Shown: positions 15,996 to 27,114 of the stretch, piece after piece
How positions within the stretch are numbered: position 1 is the first letter of the stretch
Layout: each line of letters starts with the position of its first letter
Assembly: GCA_947503175.1 (NCBI GenBank)
Contig: CANNCO010000001.1
Coordinates: 186,001-250,000, forward strand
From: an uncultured Paracoccaceae bacterium
GTDB lineage: Bacteria; Pseudomonadota; Alphaproteobacteria; Rhodobacterales; Rhodobacteraceae
DNA: 64,000 nt
Reading direction: 5' to 3'
The notes under the pieces: model-generated
Seen by the model: the letters and a program-made list of their open reading frames with translations, nothing else
Told to the model about the DNA's origin: nothing
Databases searched by the model: none
Made by a program: the position numbers and the translations under genes

Positions 15996-18542
15996 GTGCA
16001 GCAACATTTCGAAATTGCCGATTTTGTCCTGATCACGCCAACCGCCCCGGTTTCGGCGTCGCTTCATGGTGGGCGGGCGAAGTGTCTGCAGCGTCTGGCG
16101 CGGCTGGATATGCCTGTGCCAAAGACGGTGGCCTTGTCGTTTCCGGCCGTGCGCGCGATTGCGGCGGGCCACTTGCCCGATGTTGCCGGGGTCATGGCCG
16201 CGTTCGGCGATGCGCCGCTGATCTCGGTTCGACCGTCGAGCCTTGACCCCGACTGGGGCGGGCCGGGTGCGATCCTGAACATCGGCATGAACGACAGGCG
16301 CCATAAGGAGTTATCAGAGACCTTGGGGCAGGCCGCCGCTGACAGCCTCTATCGCCGGTTTATCCAGTCTTATGCCGTGCATGTGGCGCGGCTGGATCCG
16401 GATATGTTCGAAGAGGACGAGGATACCGCGTCGATCGCGGACCTGCTGGACGCCTATGAGGAAGAGACCGACGAGCGGTTTCCGCAAGAGGTCGAGCGGC
16501 AGTTGGCGGACGTGCTGCAATCCATGGCGCGGGCATGGGAAGGCACCACTGCGCGGCTGTTGCGGCAGGCGAAGGGTGCGCCCGCCGATGCGGGGCTGGG
16601 TCTGGTCGTGCAGGCCATGGCGCTGGGTCTTGGGCCCGCCGAGTCGGGGTCCGGGGTGTTCCAGCTTGTGGACGGGACAACCGGGCAACCGCAGATCACT
16701 GGCCGGTATCTGAGCCAGAGCCAGGGGCGCGATGCGGTGACCGACAGCGATCGGGCGATGTATCTGACCCGCGATCCGCGCGGGCCGTCGCTGGAGGAGC
16801 TGAACCCGGATATTTTCAAGACACTTCAGGCGCTTGCGGAGAAATGCAGAACCCGGCTGCGGGAAGAAATGCAGATCGAGTTCACGATTCATGCGGGCAA
16901 TCTGGCGATTCTCGATGCGGTGCGGGTGGTGCGGACGGCACGGGGCGATGTGCGGATCGCCGTCGCCCTGGCCGAGGATGGGATCATCAGCCATGAAGAG
17001 GCCGTGTTGCGGGTCGAACCGCGCGCGCTGCCCGAGCTTCTGCACAGGCAGGTCGATCCTCGTGGCACCCGTGACGTTTTCGCCCGCGGTATCGCCGCCA
17101 GTCCCGGCGCGGCGACGGGGCGGCTGGTCTTTACCTCGACCGCTGCACAGCAGAGCGCGTCGCGCGAGGAGCCCTGCATTCTGGTGCGGCGCGAAACCTC
17201 GCCCGAGGATATTCGCGGCATGCACGCCTCTGTCGGCGTTCTGACCGAGCGGGGCGGCATGACCAGCCATGCGGCGGTGATCGCGCGGGGGCTTGGCCTG
17301 CCATGCGTGGTGGGTGTGTCTGACATGCGGCTGAACCGGCGGGAGAAGACACTGACCAGCATCGATGGCCGGGTATTCCGCGAGGGGGATGTGGTGACGC
17401 TTGACGGCACGCAGGGCGAGGCGCTTGCCGGTGCTGCGGACCTCTTGGAGCCGGCACTGGACGACAGTTTCCGGACGCTTCTGGGCTGGGCCGACGCGGC
17501 GCGGGATATCGGCGTGCGGGCCAATGCGGACACGGTTGTCGAGGCGCAGATGGCGCGCGCGTTCGAGGCCGAGGGGATCGGGCTGTGCCGGACCGAGCAT
17601 ATGTTTTTCGAGGAAGAGCGGCTGACGGTCATGCGCGAGATGATCTTTGCCGACAGTGCAGAAGATCGCGCGGCGGTGCTGGAACGGCTTTTGCCGATGC
17701 AGCGGGCCGACTTCATCGGACTTTTCGAGATCATGCAGGGTCAGCCGGTCTGTATCCGGCTTCTGGACCCGCCGTTGCACGAGTTCCTGCCCACCGGGCG
17801 CGAGGGGTTGCGGGAACTGGCCGATGCGCTGGACATCTCGATGGGCAAGGTCACCCGGCGGGTCGGGGCGCTGAGCGAGTTCAACCCGATGCTGGGGATG
17901 CGGGGCGTGCGTCTGGGGATCACCTTTCCCGAGATCTATGACATGCAGGCGCGGGCCATTTTCGAGGCGACCGTGGAGGGCAGCCAGGGCGGAGTGCCTG
18001 TGGTGCCCGAGATCATGATCCCGCTGGTCAGTGCCCGGCGCGAGGTGGAACTGGTCAAGACGCGTGTCGATGCGGTTGCGGTCGCGGTTAAGAACGAGAC
18101 CGGCACGGATTTCGATTACCGTCTGGGTGTGATGGTGGAGACGCCGCGCGCCTGCCTGCGCGCCGACGAGATCGCCCAGCAATCGGCGTTTCTGAGTTTC
18201 GGGACGAACGACCTGACGCAGATGGCCTATGGCCTGTCGCGCGACGATGCCGGGCGGTTCATGGGCTCTTATGTCAGCCAGGGTGTGTTCGCCGAGGATC
18301 CGTTTCACCGGCTGGATATCGAAGGGGTGGGCGAGCTTCTGAATATCGGCGCCGAACGGGGCCGGTCGGGCAGCCCGAATCTGACGCTTTCGATCTGCGG
18401 CGAGCATGCGGGCGACCCGGATTCGATAGCGTTTTGCCGCAAAGCGGGCTTCGATTATGTCAGTTGTTCACCGTTTCGTGTACCCGTTGCGCGGCTTGCC
18501 GCCGCTCATCTGGCGATCCGTGATGCGGTGCAGCAACCGTAA
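15996..18542 (+). CDS. PEP-utilising enzyme, pyruvate phosphate dikinase-like with degenerate ATP domain
   Basis: 848 residues with the PPDK layout. The N-terminal part aligns with the ATP-grasp half but key motifs are altered: SVRPSSLDPDWGGPGAILN replaces the usual SVRSGA..SMPGMMDTVLN, and SGVFQLVDG replaces TGVxFTRNP. The phosphohistidine motif GGMTSHAAVIARG (His near 425) is intact, and so is the PEP/pyruvate barrel: EGIGLCRTEHMFFEE, PMLGMRGVRLG, SFGTNDLTQM, and SICGEHAGDP with its catalytic Cys. The GTG start follows AGGAG. It is either a divergent dikinase or a phosphotransfer enzyme that no longer uses ATP normally. Confidence 0.82.
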   Translation: MQQHFEIADFVLITPTAPVSASLHGGRAKCLQRLARLDMPVPKTVALSFPAVRAIAAGHLPDVAGVMAAFGDAPLISVRPSSLDPDWGGPGAILNIGMNDRRHKELSETLGQAAADSLYRRFIQSYAVHVARLDPDMFEEDEDTASIADLLDAYEEETDERFPQEVERQLADVLQSMARAWEGTTARLLRQAKGAPADAGLGLVVQAMALGLGPAESGSGVFQLVDGTTGQPQITGRYLSQSQGRDAVTDSDRAMYLTRDPRGPSLEELNPDIFKTLQALAEKCRTRLREEMQIEFTIHAGNLAILDAVRVVRTARGDVRIAVALAEDGIISHEEAVLRVEPRALPELLHRQVDPRGTRDVFARGIAASPGAATGRLVFTSTAAQQSASREEPCILVRRETSPEDIRGMHASVGVLTERGGMTSHAAVIARGLGLPCVVGVSDMRLNRREKTLTSIDGRVFREGDVVTLDGTQGEALAGAADLLEPALDDSFRTLLGWADAARDIGVRANADTVVEAQMARAFEAEGIGLCRTEHMFFEEERLTVMREMIFADSAEDRAAVLERLLPMQRADFIGLFEIMQGQPVCIRLLDPPLHEFLPTGREGLRELADALDISMGKVTRRVGALSEFNPMLGMRGVRLGITFPEIYDMQARAIFEATVEGSQGGVPVVPEIMIPLVSARREVELVKTRVDAVAVAVKNETGTDFDYRLGVMVETPRACLRADEIAQQSAFLSFGTNDLTQMAYGLSRDDAGRFMGSYVSQGVFAEDPFHRLDIEGVGELLNIGAERGRSGSPNLTLSICGEHAGDPDSIAFCRKAGFDYVSCSPFRVPVARLAAAHLAIRDAVQQP

Positions 18543-18719
18543 CACTCTGATAACCGTAGTTTTTCTGCGCTGCAGCATGAAAACCGGACGGATCGGTTCC
18601 TGAATGAAAACAATGTGTTCCGGGGCGAGGCTGGACCTTCCCGATCTGTTGCGCTATCTCCGCCGTCGAAACCTGTAGGGGAACGCGGACCCTGCGTATC
18701 GAAAGCTGGAGGGGGCTCC

Positions 18720-19397
18720 ATGTTGAAACGACCCACGTTGTGGGCTGCGTTTTGTTTGGCGTTCTGTGGCGCATCCGTTGCGCATGCCGAAATGACTGCA
18801 AGCCAATCGAAGAATCCGCGTGTCGCGTTCTCTGACGCCGTGCGCGATGTCCTTGGATCGGATCACGATGGTCTGACGTCTGTGACGCAGCGCCGGATGG
18901 ACCGGTTGCGCACCGAGCCTGCGCGCGATGTGGATGTGATGCGCTATGACGCGTCGTTCCTGAGGGCGCTTCCGGCCGTCAGCGGAAACGAGACGTGGCG
19001 CTGCCTGACCGAGGCGTTGTATTTCGAGGCGCGGGGCGAAAGCGTGAAGGGCATCTTTGCCGTTGCCGAAGTGATCCTGAACCGGGTCGAGAGCAAGAAC
19101 TATCCCGACAGTGTCTGCGGGGTGATCTATCAGGGCACGGGCAAGAAGTATCAGTGCCAGTTCACCTATGCCTGTGACGGGCACAAGGAAGTGATCCGCG
19201 AACCTCAGGCGTGGAAGAAGGTCGGCAAGATCGCGCGGCTCATGCTGTCGGGCGAGGCGCCTGCCGATCTGACCGATGGGGCGACCCATTATCACACGAA
19301 GTCGGTGAATCCCCGCTGGGCGCGTGTCTATCCGCGCACGGCCACGATCGGGTATCACCACTTTTACCGGCAGGAGCGCCGCGTCGCGTCGAACTGA
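18720..19397 (+). CDS. Cell wall hydrolase, SleB family
   Basis: A 225-residue exported hydrolase. The signal peptide (residues 1-24) ends in CGASVAHA; the C-terminal Hydrolase_2/SleB domain begins at WRCLTEALYFEARGES, with the putative catalytic Glu in YFEARGE, and continues AEVILNRVESKNYPDSVCG. It is predicted to cut the glycan strand of peptidoglycan in the periplasm. The ATG at 18720 follows CTGGAGGGGG, a strong ribosome site; longer in-frame extensions to 18615 lack one and would bury the signal peptide. It is followed by a terminator hairpin. Confidence 0.86.
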   Translation: MLKRPTLWAAFCLAFCGASVAHAEMTASQSKNPRVAFSDAVRDVLGSDHDGLTSVTQRRMDRLRTEPARDVDVMRYDASFLRALPAVSGNETWRCLTEALYFEARGESVKGIFAVAEVILNRVESKNYPDSVCGVIYQGTGKKYQCQFTYACDGHKEVIREPQAWKKVGKIARLMLSGEAPADLTDGATHYHTKSVNPRWARVYPRTATIGYHHFYRQERRVASN

Positions 19398-19414
19398 GCC
19401 CCTGCGGGCTCTTT
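19396..19414 (+). terminator. Intrinsic terminator after the sleB-like gene
   Basis: GAGCCC (19396-19401) and GGGCTC (19406-19411) form a six-pair GC-rich stem with a 4-base loop, followed by TTT. It overlaps the last bases of the stop codon. The short T-run makes it moderate. Confidence 0.5.
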
Positions 19415-19562
19415 GGCGCCGGACGGCTGTCCCGTTCGGGCGGGCTGTGCAGATTGTTCGCGTTCATGATACATTCGGGACAAAACGGGTGCCGGCCCTT
19501 TGGGGAACGGCGCCGATGGCGTAAGCCATATGGGCGATGAGCAGGCAGCAAGGAAACCGATC

Positions 19563-20906
19563 ATGACACGGACCCTTTTCGGCACCGATGGCGTGCGCGG
19601 CACGGCGAACACCCATCCGATGACGGCGGAACTGGCGCTGCGGTTGGGGGCGGCGGCGGGTCGGTATTTCCGGCGTGACGGGGCTGCGGGCCACCGGGTG
19701 GTGATCGGCAAGGACACGCGGCTGTCATGCTATATGTTCGAAAACGCGCTGACGGCGGGGTTCACCTCGACCGGAATGAACGTGCTTTTGCTGGGTCCGG
19801 TGCCGACGCCGGCGGTCGGGCTGCTGACCCATTCCATGCGCGCCGATGTGGGCGTGATGATCTCGGCCAGCCACAACCCGCACCACGATAACGGCATCAA
19901 GTTCTTCGGGCCGGACGGGTTCAAGCTGTCGGACGAGGCCGAGGCCGAGATCGAAGCGATCCTCGAGAGCGACATTGCATTGGCCGAGCCTGCCAATATC
20001 GGGCGTGCGAAGCGGATCGATGACGGGGTTTATCGTTACATTGAACGGGCCAAGTCGACCTTTCCCGAGGAGCTTCGTCTGGATGGCCTGAAGGTCGTGG
20101 TCGATTGCGCGAACGGTGCGGCCTATATCTCTGCTCCTCAGGTCCTTTGGGAGCTGGGGGCGGAGGTGATCCCCGTGGGGGTGAACCCGAACGGGACCAA
20201 CATCAATCTGGGATGCGGATCGACCGACACCCGGACGGCGGCCGAGGCCGTGATCGCCCATGGGGCGGATATCGGCATCTGTCTGGATGGCGATGCCGAC
20301 CGGGTGATGATTCTCGACGAGACCGGAACGGTGGCCGATGGCGATCAGGTGATGGCGCTTCTGGCCGCGCGCTGGGCCAGCGAGGGGCGGTTGAACGGTG
20401 ACACGCTTGTCGCCACCGTGATGTCGAACCTCGGGCTGGAGCGGTTTTTGGGCGGGAAGGGGATTACCCTGCACCGGACCGGCGTCGGCGATCGGTATGT
20501 CGTCGAGGCGATGCGCAAGGGCGGGTTCAACATGGGCGGTGAGCAATCGGGCCATATCGTGCTGACCGACTACGCCACGACCGGCGACGGTCTGGTTGCG
20601 GGCCTGCAGTTTCTGGCCGAGATGGTGCAGACGGGACGGCCCGCCAGTGCCTTGGCGCGGAATTTCGCACCTGTGCCGCAGATGCTGAAGAACGTGCGTT
20701 ATGCGTCTGGTGCCGATCCTTTGGAAGTGGCGTCCGTCAAGGCCGCGATTGCGCAGGCCGAAGGGCAGCTTGAGGGGGCCGGACGTCTGTTGATCCGGAA
20801 ATCGGGGACAGAACCTTTGATCCGCGTAATGGCGGAATGCGAGGATGAAGGGCTGCTTCATCAGGTCGTGGACGGGATCGTGGCCGAGGTCGAAGCCGCG
20901 GGCTAG
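19563..20906 (+). CDS. glmM: Phosphoglucosamine mutase
   Basis: Converts glucosamine-6-phosphate to glucosamine-1-phosphate for UDP-GlcNAc, peptidoglycan and LPS synthesis. 447 residues. Seen: [12 protein letters not shown], the phosphoserine loop [17 protein letters not shown], the Mg2+ site DGDADRVM, the sugar-binding GEQSGHI and the phosphate site [12 protein letters not shown]. The ATG at 19563 gives the family N-terminus ([10 protein letters not shown]); an upstream in-frame extension to 19500 does not. Its stop overlaps the convergent EamA stop by 4 bases. The usual folP/ftsH neighbours are absent. Confidence 0.96.
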   Translation: MTRTLFGTDGVRGTANTHPMTAELALRLGAAAGRYFRRDGAAGHRVVIGKDTRLSCYMFENALTAGFTSTGMNVLLLGPVPTPAVGLLTHSMRADVGVMISASHNPHHDNGIKFFGPDGFKLSDEAEAEIEAILESDIALAEPANIGRAKRIDDGVYRYIERAKSTFPEELRLDGLKVVVDCANGAAYISAPQVLWELGAEVIPVGVNPNGTNINLGCGSTDTRTAAEAVIAHGADIGICLDGDADRVMILDETGTVADGDQVMALLAARWASEGRLNGDTLVATVMSNLGLERFLGGKGITLHRTGVGDRYVVEAMRKGGFNMGGEQSGHIVLTDYATTGDGLVAGLQFLAEMVQTGRPASALARNFAPVPQMLKNVRYASGADPLEVASVKAAIAQAEGQLEGAGRLLIRKSGTEPLIRVMAECEDEGLLHQVVDGIVAEVEAAG

Positions 20907-21820
20907 CGGCGGATCAGGCCAGCAAGATTACGCCATTGCGAGAGCGCGATACCCGCGAGGATCAGCGCCAGCGCCTTGAACAGCGTGGGCGGGAGGTCTT
21001 CGCCCAGAAGCGTGATGCCGAAGATCACCGCCCAGACCGGGACCATGTAGCTGACCAGTGACATGAAGACCGAGCCCGCCGTCGTGATGATGCGGACGCG
21101 AATGAAGGCGGCGAGCGCGGTGGGAAGGATTGCGCAATAGATCAGCGCGGCGGTGGGGAGGTTGATCGCGATGGTTGGTGGCCCTTCGAGGAAGAACGCT
21201 ACGGGCAGAAGCACCAGTGCCGCGACGAGCATCGAGGATGAAGCCAGCGCGATGGGCGGCATGGGCGGGGCCCTGCGGGTGAGGATCGACCCCACGGCAT
21301 AGCACACGGTCGCGCCAACGCAGGCGAGACGGCCCATGCCGGTCAGGTCGCCCGACTGGTCGAAGGCACCGGGGCCGACCAGTATCGCGAGGCCGACAAA
21401 GCCAAGGGCGACGCCCGCGATGCGGCGGGGGCCGATGCCTTCTTCGGGCGAGAACACATAGACAAGTGGCAGGATCAGGAGCGGCACGACGCCCATTGCG
21501 ACGCCTGCGAAGGCCGAGGGGACGTGCTGCTGGCCCCATGCGAGAAGCGTGAAGGGAAGTGCGACGGTGCCGGCGCCGATCAGCGCCGCAAAGACCCAGG
21601 CGCGCATTGATGTAAGCTCGCCCAGACCCTGGCCCATCAACCGGCCGCCTGCGAGAAGCGCCACCGCGGCCATTCCGGTACGTCCCGCCGCGACCCAGAG
21701 CGGGCCGTAGCCATCGAGCGCCAGATTGACGCTTAGGAAGGCGGTGCCCCAGACGACGCCAAGCCCAAGAAGAAGAGCCCAGTTCAGCGCGCCGGGTGCG
21801 TCGGGGGTGGGTGCAGTCAT
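20903..21820 (-). CDS. EamA/DMT-family permease
   Basis: A 305-residue ten-helix transporter with two EamA repeats (first at about 15-145, second at about 160-295). The motif [15 protein letters not shown] and the terminal [10 protein letters not shown] recur almost unchanged in the permease at 22500-23405, so the two are paralogues. It is the third gene of an apparent minus-strand operon with that permease and the hemerythrin gene (44 bases from the latter). The substrate is unknown. Confidence 0.86.
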   Translation of the reverse strand: MTAPTPDAPGALNWALLLGLGVVWGTAFLSVNLALDGYGPLWVAAGRTGMAAVALLAGGRLMGQGLGELTSMRAWVFAALIGAGTVALPFTLLAWGQQHVPSAFAGVAMGVVPLLILPLVYVFSPEEGIGPRRIAGVALGFVGLAILVGPGAFDQSGDLTGMGRLACVGATVCYAVGSILTRRAPPMPPIALASSSMLVAALVLLPVAFFLEGPPTIAINLPTAALIYCAILPTALAAFIRVRIITTAGSVFMSLVSYMVPVWAVIFGITLLGEDLPPTLFKALALILAGIALSQWRNLAGLIRR

Positions 21821-21864
21821 CGGGCTGTCAGACCCCGGCAGTGTGCCGGGGTCAAGCTTTAGTT

Positions 21865-22431
21865 TCAGCCCCGCATCTTGTGATGCAGAAGGATCGGGAC
21901 GATCAGGTCTTCCTCATCCGTCAGGTGACGTTCGAGGAAAGCCTCGATCCGTGTGGCCGTTTCGTGAAGCGCACCCGCTTCGCTTCGGGCCTGCGCCTCG
22001 TCCAGTTGGGTGAGCTTGATGACGCGGTTGGCGCGGCTCGTCAGTTGGTCGATGGTTTCGTCCAAGACCTCGTGATCGGCCTCGAGCGTGTCCAGCCCGT
22101 GGTCGAAGCGCAGGTCGGCCTTGCGGATCTCCGGGAAGAAAGATCGATCCTCCCACGTGTGGTGGCCGTGGAGGTTGCGCACGAGGATATTGCCGTAGCG
22201 CGACAGGCGCAGGGCGTAGTCGTCACCGTCCGTCCGGCGGTCCAGATAAGCCTCGGTCTCGCCCGCCACAAGGCGACCGAGCTGGCGAAAGCCACGGTGT
22301 GCGCCCATCCAGTTATCGATGGAGCGGGCGAAGTTGGGGTGATCCGGCCAGGCGTCACGGGGATAGTCTGCGAGAAGCGTTGATGCCTCATCTGGCCAGC
22401 CGTCGCGGGTATGGATGCTGAGATGTGTCAT
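21865..22431 (-). CDS. Hemerythrin HHE cation-binding domain protein
   Basis: 188 residues, one four-helix HHE domain. Candidate iron ligands are in NWMGAHRGFRQL, LHGHHTWEDRSFFPE, LEADHEVLDETID and ERHLTDEEDLIVPI, the spacing expected for a di-iron hemerythrin-like site. It may sense or store O2 or NO, or buffer iron. The start is the ATG at 22431 (MTHLSIHTRDGW). It is flanked on both sides by EamA permeases on the same strand. About 70 AT-rich bases upstream may hold a promoter. Confidence 0.86.
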   Translation of the reverse strand: MTHLSIHTRDGWPDEASTLLADYPRDAWPDHPNFARSIDNWMGAHRGFRQLGRLVAGETEAYLDRRTDGDDYALRLSRYGNILVRNLHGHHTWEDRSFFPEIRKADLRFDHGLDTLEADHEVLDETIDQLTSRANRVIKLTQLDEAQARSEAGALHETATRIEAFLERHLTDEEDLIVPILLHHKMRG

Positions 22432-22499
22432 CGCCCCGAGATGGGCGGGTGTTATAGTATTACAATTGTGCACGGCCGCACCGGGGTGGTGCGGATGTG

Positions 22500-23405
22500 T
22501 CAGGCCGCTGCCCAGAGGCGTTTGAGCGACCCCCATTGGCTGAGCGCGACGCCGATCAGGATCAGGACGCCCGCGATCAGGAAACTGCCGGGCAGGGGTT
22601 CCGACAGGACGATGGCGCCCAGAAGGATCGCCCAGACCGGCACCATGTAGTTGACCAGCGACAGGAAGGTGGGGCCTGCCGAGACGATCGTGCGCACAAG
22701 GATCAGGGCTGCGATCGCGGTGGGGCCGACGGCCAGATAGAGGGTGGCCGTGAGCGCGCCCGCGTCGGGCATGGCGGGCACTCCCTCCAGAAGCAGCGCG
22801 CCGGGAATGGTCAGGATCGCGGCGACGGTGAGCGCGGCGGCGGAGTAACCGATCTGATCCATGGGCGGGGCAAGCCGCGTGGTGATGCCGCCCAGCGCGT
22901 AGCACAGCGACGCGGCGACGCACGCAAGGCGGGGCAGGGCGGCATCGGGACCGGACAGCACCTCGGCTGGGCCGATCAGAATCACGACACCGAGGAACCC
23001 GAGTACCAAGCCGGTGAGCTTGAGCCAGCCGAAACGCTCGCCGGGAACCAGCATCAGCGCCAGCGGCAGGACAAAAAGCGGGACGGCGGCCATCGAGACG
23101 CCCGCAAAGGAAGAGGCCACCGTCTGTTGCGCCCAGTTCAGAAGGAAGAAGGGCAGGGCGTGGGAGAAGACCGAAAACCCCAGAACGGCGGCCCAGCAGC
23201 GGGTGCCGGTGGGAAGGGTTCGCCCGGCGATGCGGACAGCCAGCAGCAGGACCAGCCCGCCCAGCGTCACGCGCGCCGCCGCCAGGGTCAGCGGCTGGAG
23301 CCCCTCAAGCGCCAGTTTCGCCGCAAGAAACGACGACCCCCAGATCGCACCGAGGGCCAGAAGCGACAGCCAGTCGGCCAGACGTGGATTTGGGATGCCG
23401 GTCAT
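22500..23405 (-). CDS. EamA/DMT-family permease
   Basis: A 301-residue paralogue of the permease at 20903-21820, sharing LGAIWGSSFLAAKLAL, SLVNYMVPVWAILLG and IGVALSQWGSLKR. Ten hydrophobic segments are visible. It is the first gene of the EamA-hemerythrin-EamA block, 46 bases from the ilvC stop on the same strand. Substrate unknown. The two copies could act as a pair or transport different metabolites. Confidence 0.86.
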   Translation of the reverse strand: MTGIPNPRLADWLSLLALGAIWGSSFLAAKLALEGLQPLTLAAARVTLGGLVLLLAVRIAGRTLPTGTRCWAAVLGFSVFSHALPFFLLNWAQQTVASSFAGVSMAAVPLFVLPLALMLVPGERFGWLKLTGLVLGFLGVVILIGPAEVLSGPDAALPRLACVAASLCYALGGITTRLAPPMDQIGYSAAALTVAAILTIPGALLLEGVPAMPDAGALTATLYLAVGPTAIAALILVRTIVSAGPTFLSLVNYMVPVWAILLGAIVLSEPLPGSFLIAGVLILIGVALSQWGSLKRLWAAA

Positions 23406-23451
23406 GATGGGGATGGCCGGGGCGGGTTGGTGCCGCCCCGGGCCCTGTTCC

Positions 23452-25059
<1,608 letters not shown>

Positions 25060-25063
<4 letters not shown>

Positions 25064-25518
25064 TCGATCTTGATGACATGGACCGGCGGATACTGCGTAC
25101 GTTGACGGAGGACGGGACCTTGTCCGCCGGGGCCGTGGGGCGCAGGTTGGGCCTGTCGCAGCCTGCCGCATGGCGGCGTATCCGGCGGCTGACCGAGGCG
25201 GGCGTGATCACCGGGCGGCGGGTCGATCTGGATCTGGAAAAGGCGGGGTTTGGCGTCACCGTCTTTCTGGGGGTGAAGCTTGCCACGAAAGGGCGGGTCA
25301 GCCTTGAGGATTTCGAGCGCGCAGTGACGGCGATCCCGGAGGTGCAGGCGGTGCATCATGTGCTGGGGCTGTACGACTACCGGCTGCGGGTGGTGGCGCG
25401 GGATATCTCGGATTTCGAGCGGGTCTTGCGGCGGCGGATCATGACCCTGCCCGGGGTTGGCGGGGTCGAGGCAAATGTCCTTTTGTCGGAAGAACGCAGG
25501 CCGGGGCCGATCGGATAA
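25060..25518 (+). CDS. Lrp/AsnC-family transcriptional regulator
   Basis: 152 residues, the same two-domain layout as the preceding gene (MDRRILRTLTEDG ... VGRRLGLSQPAAWRRIRRL, then a RAM domain). The GTG start overlaps the stop of the first regulator (GTGA), a sign of tight coupling. The pair arose by duplication but has diverged well beyond the DNA-binding helix. A cupin gene follows after 15 bases and probably belongs to the same transcript. Confidence 0.9.
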
Positions 25519-25533
25519 GGAGCTGAATTACAA

Positions 25534-25899
25534 ATGAAATACCATCACCTCTATTCGGATACCGACGGCGAGAGCCATTGGAAAGACGTTGACGTGGCAC
25601 TTGCCGAACGCTCTTTCGCGCCGCCGGCCAAGGCTATCGAGATTTCCGATCCCGATGCGGCGAGCGCGATGCTGTTCCTGAAATTGCGGTCGGGATGGGA
25701 CGAGCCGATCCATCCGACGCCGATCCGCCAGACCCTGATCTGCCTGCGCGGCATGGCGCGCGTAACGGCAAGTGACGGGGATTACCGCGATATCTGCCCC
25801 GGTGATGTCTGGCGGATGGAGGATATCGGCGGCAAGGGACACCATACGCGGGTGATCAGCGATGACGATTTCGAGACGGTCATCGTGCAGCATGAATAG
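25534..25899 (+). CDS. Cupin-domain protein
   Basis: A 121-residue single-domain cupin. Motif 1 is represented by HPTPIRQTLICLRGMARV and motif 2 by GDVWRMEDIGGKGHHTRVI; the double His in the latter and the earlier His could bind metal, but the usual motif-1 His-x-His pair is not evident. It is cotranscribed with the Lrp/AsnC pair by spacing. The role is unknown; a metabolite-binding or isomerase function is possible. Confidence 0.72.
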   Translation: MKYHHLYSDTDGESHWKDVDVALAERSFAPPAKAIEISDPDAASAMLFLKLRSGWDEPIHPTPIRQTLICLRGMARVTASDGDYRDICPGDVWRMEDIGGKGHHTRVISDDDFETVIVQHE

Positions 25900-25980
25900 G
25901 CCCGTATCAAAGATGCAAAGATAGGCTTTGCACCCGGCGCGTCGGCGCGCTAGCCCTTGGGCGACACGGAGGAACACATC

Positions 25981-27108
25981 ATGCCAGCCCTTTTGCCCGA
26001 TATCGATCCCGATGGCCTTCTGGAGTTCTCGGTTGTCTTCACGGACCGGTCGCTGAACCACATGAGCGCGGCCTTTCAGGAGGTGATGCGCGATATCTCG
26101 GGCATGCTGCGCGAGGTCTACAAGGCCGATGCGGTGGCGCTGATCCCCGGTGGCGGGTCCTACGCGATGGAGGCCGTGGCGCGGCAACTGGCGACGGATC
26201 AGAAGGCCATGGTGATCCGGAACGGATGGTTTTCCTATCGCTGGACGCAGATTTTCGAGGCCGGCGACATTCCGTCGGAAGAGATCGTGATGAAGGCGCG
26301 CCGGTCGGGAAATGAGGTGCAGGCCCCGTTTGCGCCCCCTCCGGTGGAGGAAGTTGTGGCGCGGATCCGGGCCGAGACACCGGGCGTCGTTTTTGCCCCG
26401 CATGTGGAGACGAGCGCCGGGATGATCCTGCCCGATGACTATCTGCGCAGCGTTGCCGATGCGGTGCATGAGGTGGGCGGTCTGTTCGTTCTGGACTGTA
26501 TCGCGTCGGGCTGTGTCTGGGTCGATATGGAGGCCACGGGTGTCGACGTGGTAATCTCCGCGCCGCAAAAGGGCTGGTCGGCCTCGCCTTCGGCGGGTTG
26601 CGTGATGATGTCACCGGCTGCCGCGGCGCGGGTGCGCGAGACGAAATCGACGAGTTTCGCGGTGGATCTGGGCAAGTGGCTTCAGATCATGGAGGCCTAT
26701 GAAGGCGGCGGGCATGCCTATCATGCGACAATGCCCACGGATGCGTTGCGCGGGTTTCGCGATGCGATGGTCGAGGCCAAGGAGTGGGGGTTCGAGCGGC
26801 TGAAGGCCGCGCAGTGGGAGCAGGGCGACCGGGTGCGTGCGCTTCTGGCGGGCAAGGGATTCCGGTCGGTTGCCGCCGAGGGCTTTGGTGCGCCGGGGGT
26901 CGTTGTGAGCTATACCGATGACGCCGAGGTTCAGGCCGGCAAGGCGTTTGCGCGAGAAGGCATGCAGATCGCCGCCGGGGTGCCGCTGATGGTGGACGAG
27001 GGGCCGGATTACAAAAGCTTTCGCATCGGCCTGTTCGGGATCGACAAGCTGAAGGACGTTGATGCGAGCGTCGGGCGGTTGGAATCGGTGCTCGAGAAGG
27101 TCGCCTGA
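25981..27108 (+). CDS. Class-V aminotransferase (alanine/serine-glyoxylate type)
   Basis: A 375-residue PLP enzyme of aminotransferase fold type I, class V. Seen: PGGGSYAMEAVARQL, the PLP-ring Asp in LFVLDCIASGCVW, and the Schiff-base Lys in VISAPQKGWSASPSAG. The C-terminal small domain is complete. It resembles alanine-glyoxylate and serine-glyoxylate aminotransferases, but donor and acceptor cannot be fixed. The ATG at 25981 follows ACGGAGGAA at good spacing. It is 81 bases after the cupin gene. Confidence 0.87.
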   Translation: MPALLPDIDPDGLLEFSVVFTDRSLNHMSAAFQEVMRDISGMLREVYKADAVALIPGGGSYAMEAVARQLATDQKAMVIRNGWFSYRWTQIFEAGDIPSEEIVMKARRSGNEVQAPFAPPPVEEVVARIRAETPGVVFAPHVETSAGMILPDDYLRSVADAVHEVGGLFVLDCIASGCVWVDMEATGVDVVISAPQKGWSASPSAGCVMMSPAAAARVRETKSTSFAVDLGKWLQIMEAYEGGGHAYHATMPTDALRGFRDAMVEAKEWGFERLKAAQWEQGDRVRALLAGKGFRSVAAEGFGAPGVVVSYTDDAEVQAGKAFAREGMQIAAGVPLMVDEGPDYKSFRIGLFGIDKLKDVDASVGRLESVLEKVA

Positions 27109-27114
27109 GGCGGT

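Noticed and set aside
16314-18407. Minus-strand frame of about 700 residues inside the PPDK-like gene
   Set aside because: Codon-position bias and motifs support only the plus strand; the frame is a by-product of high GC content.
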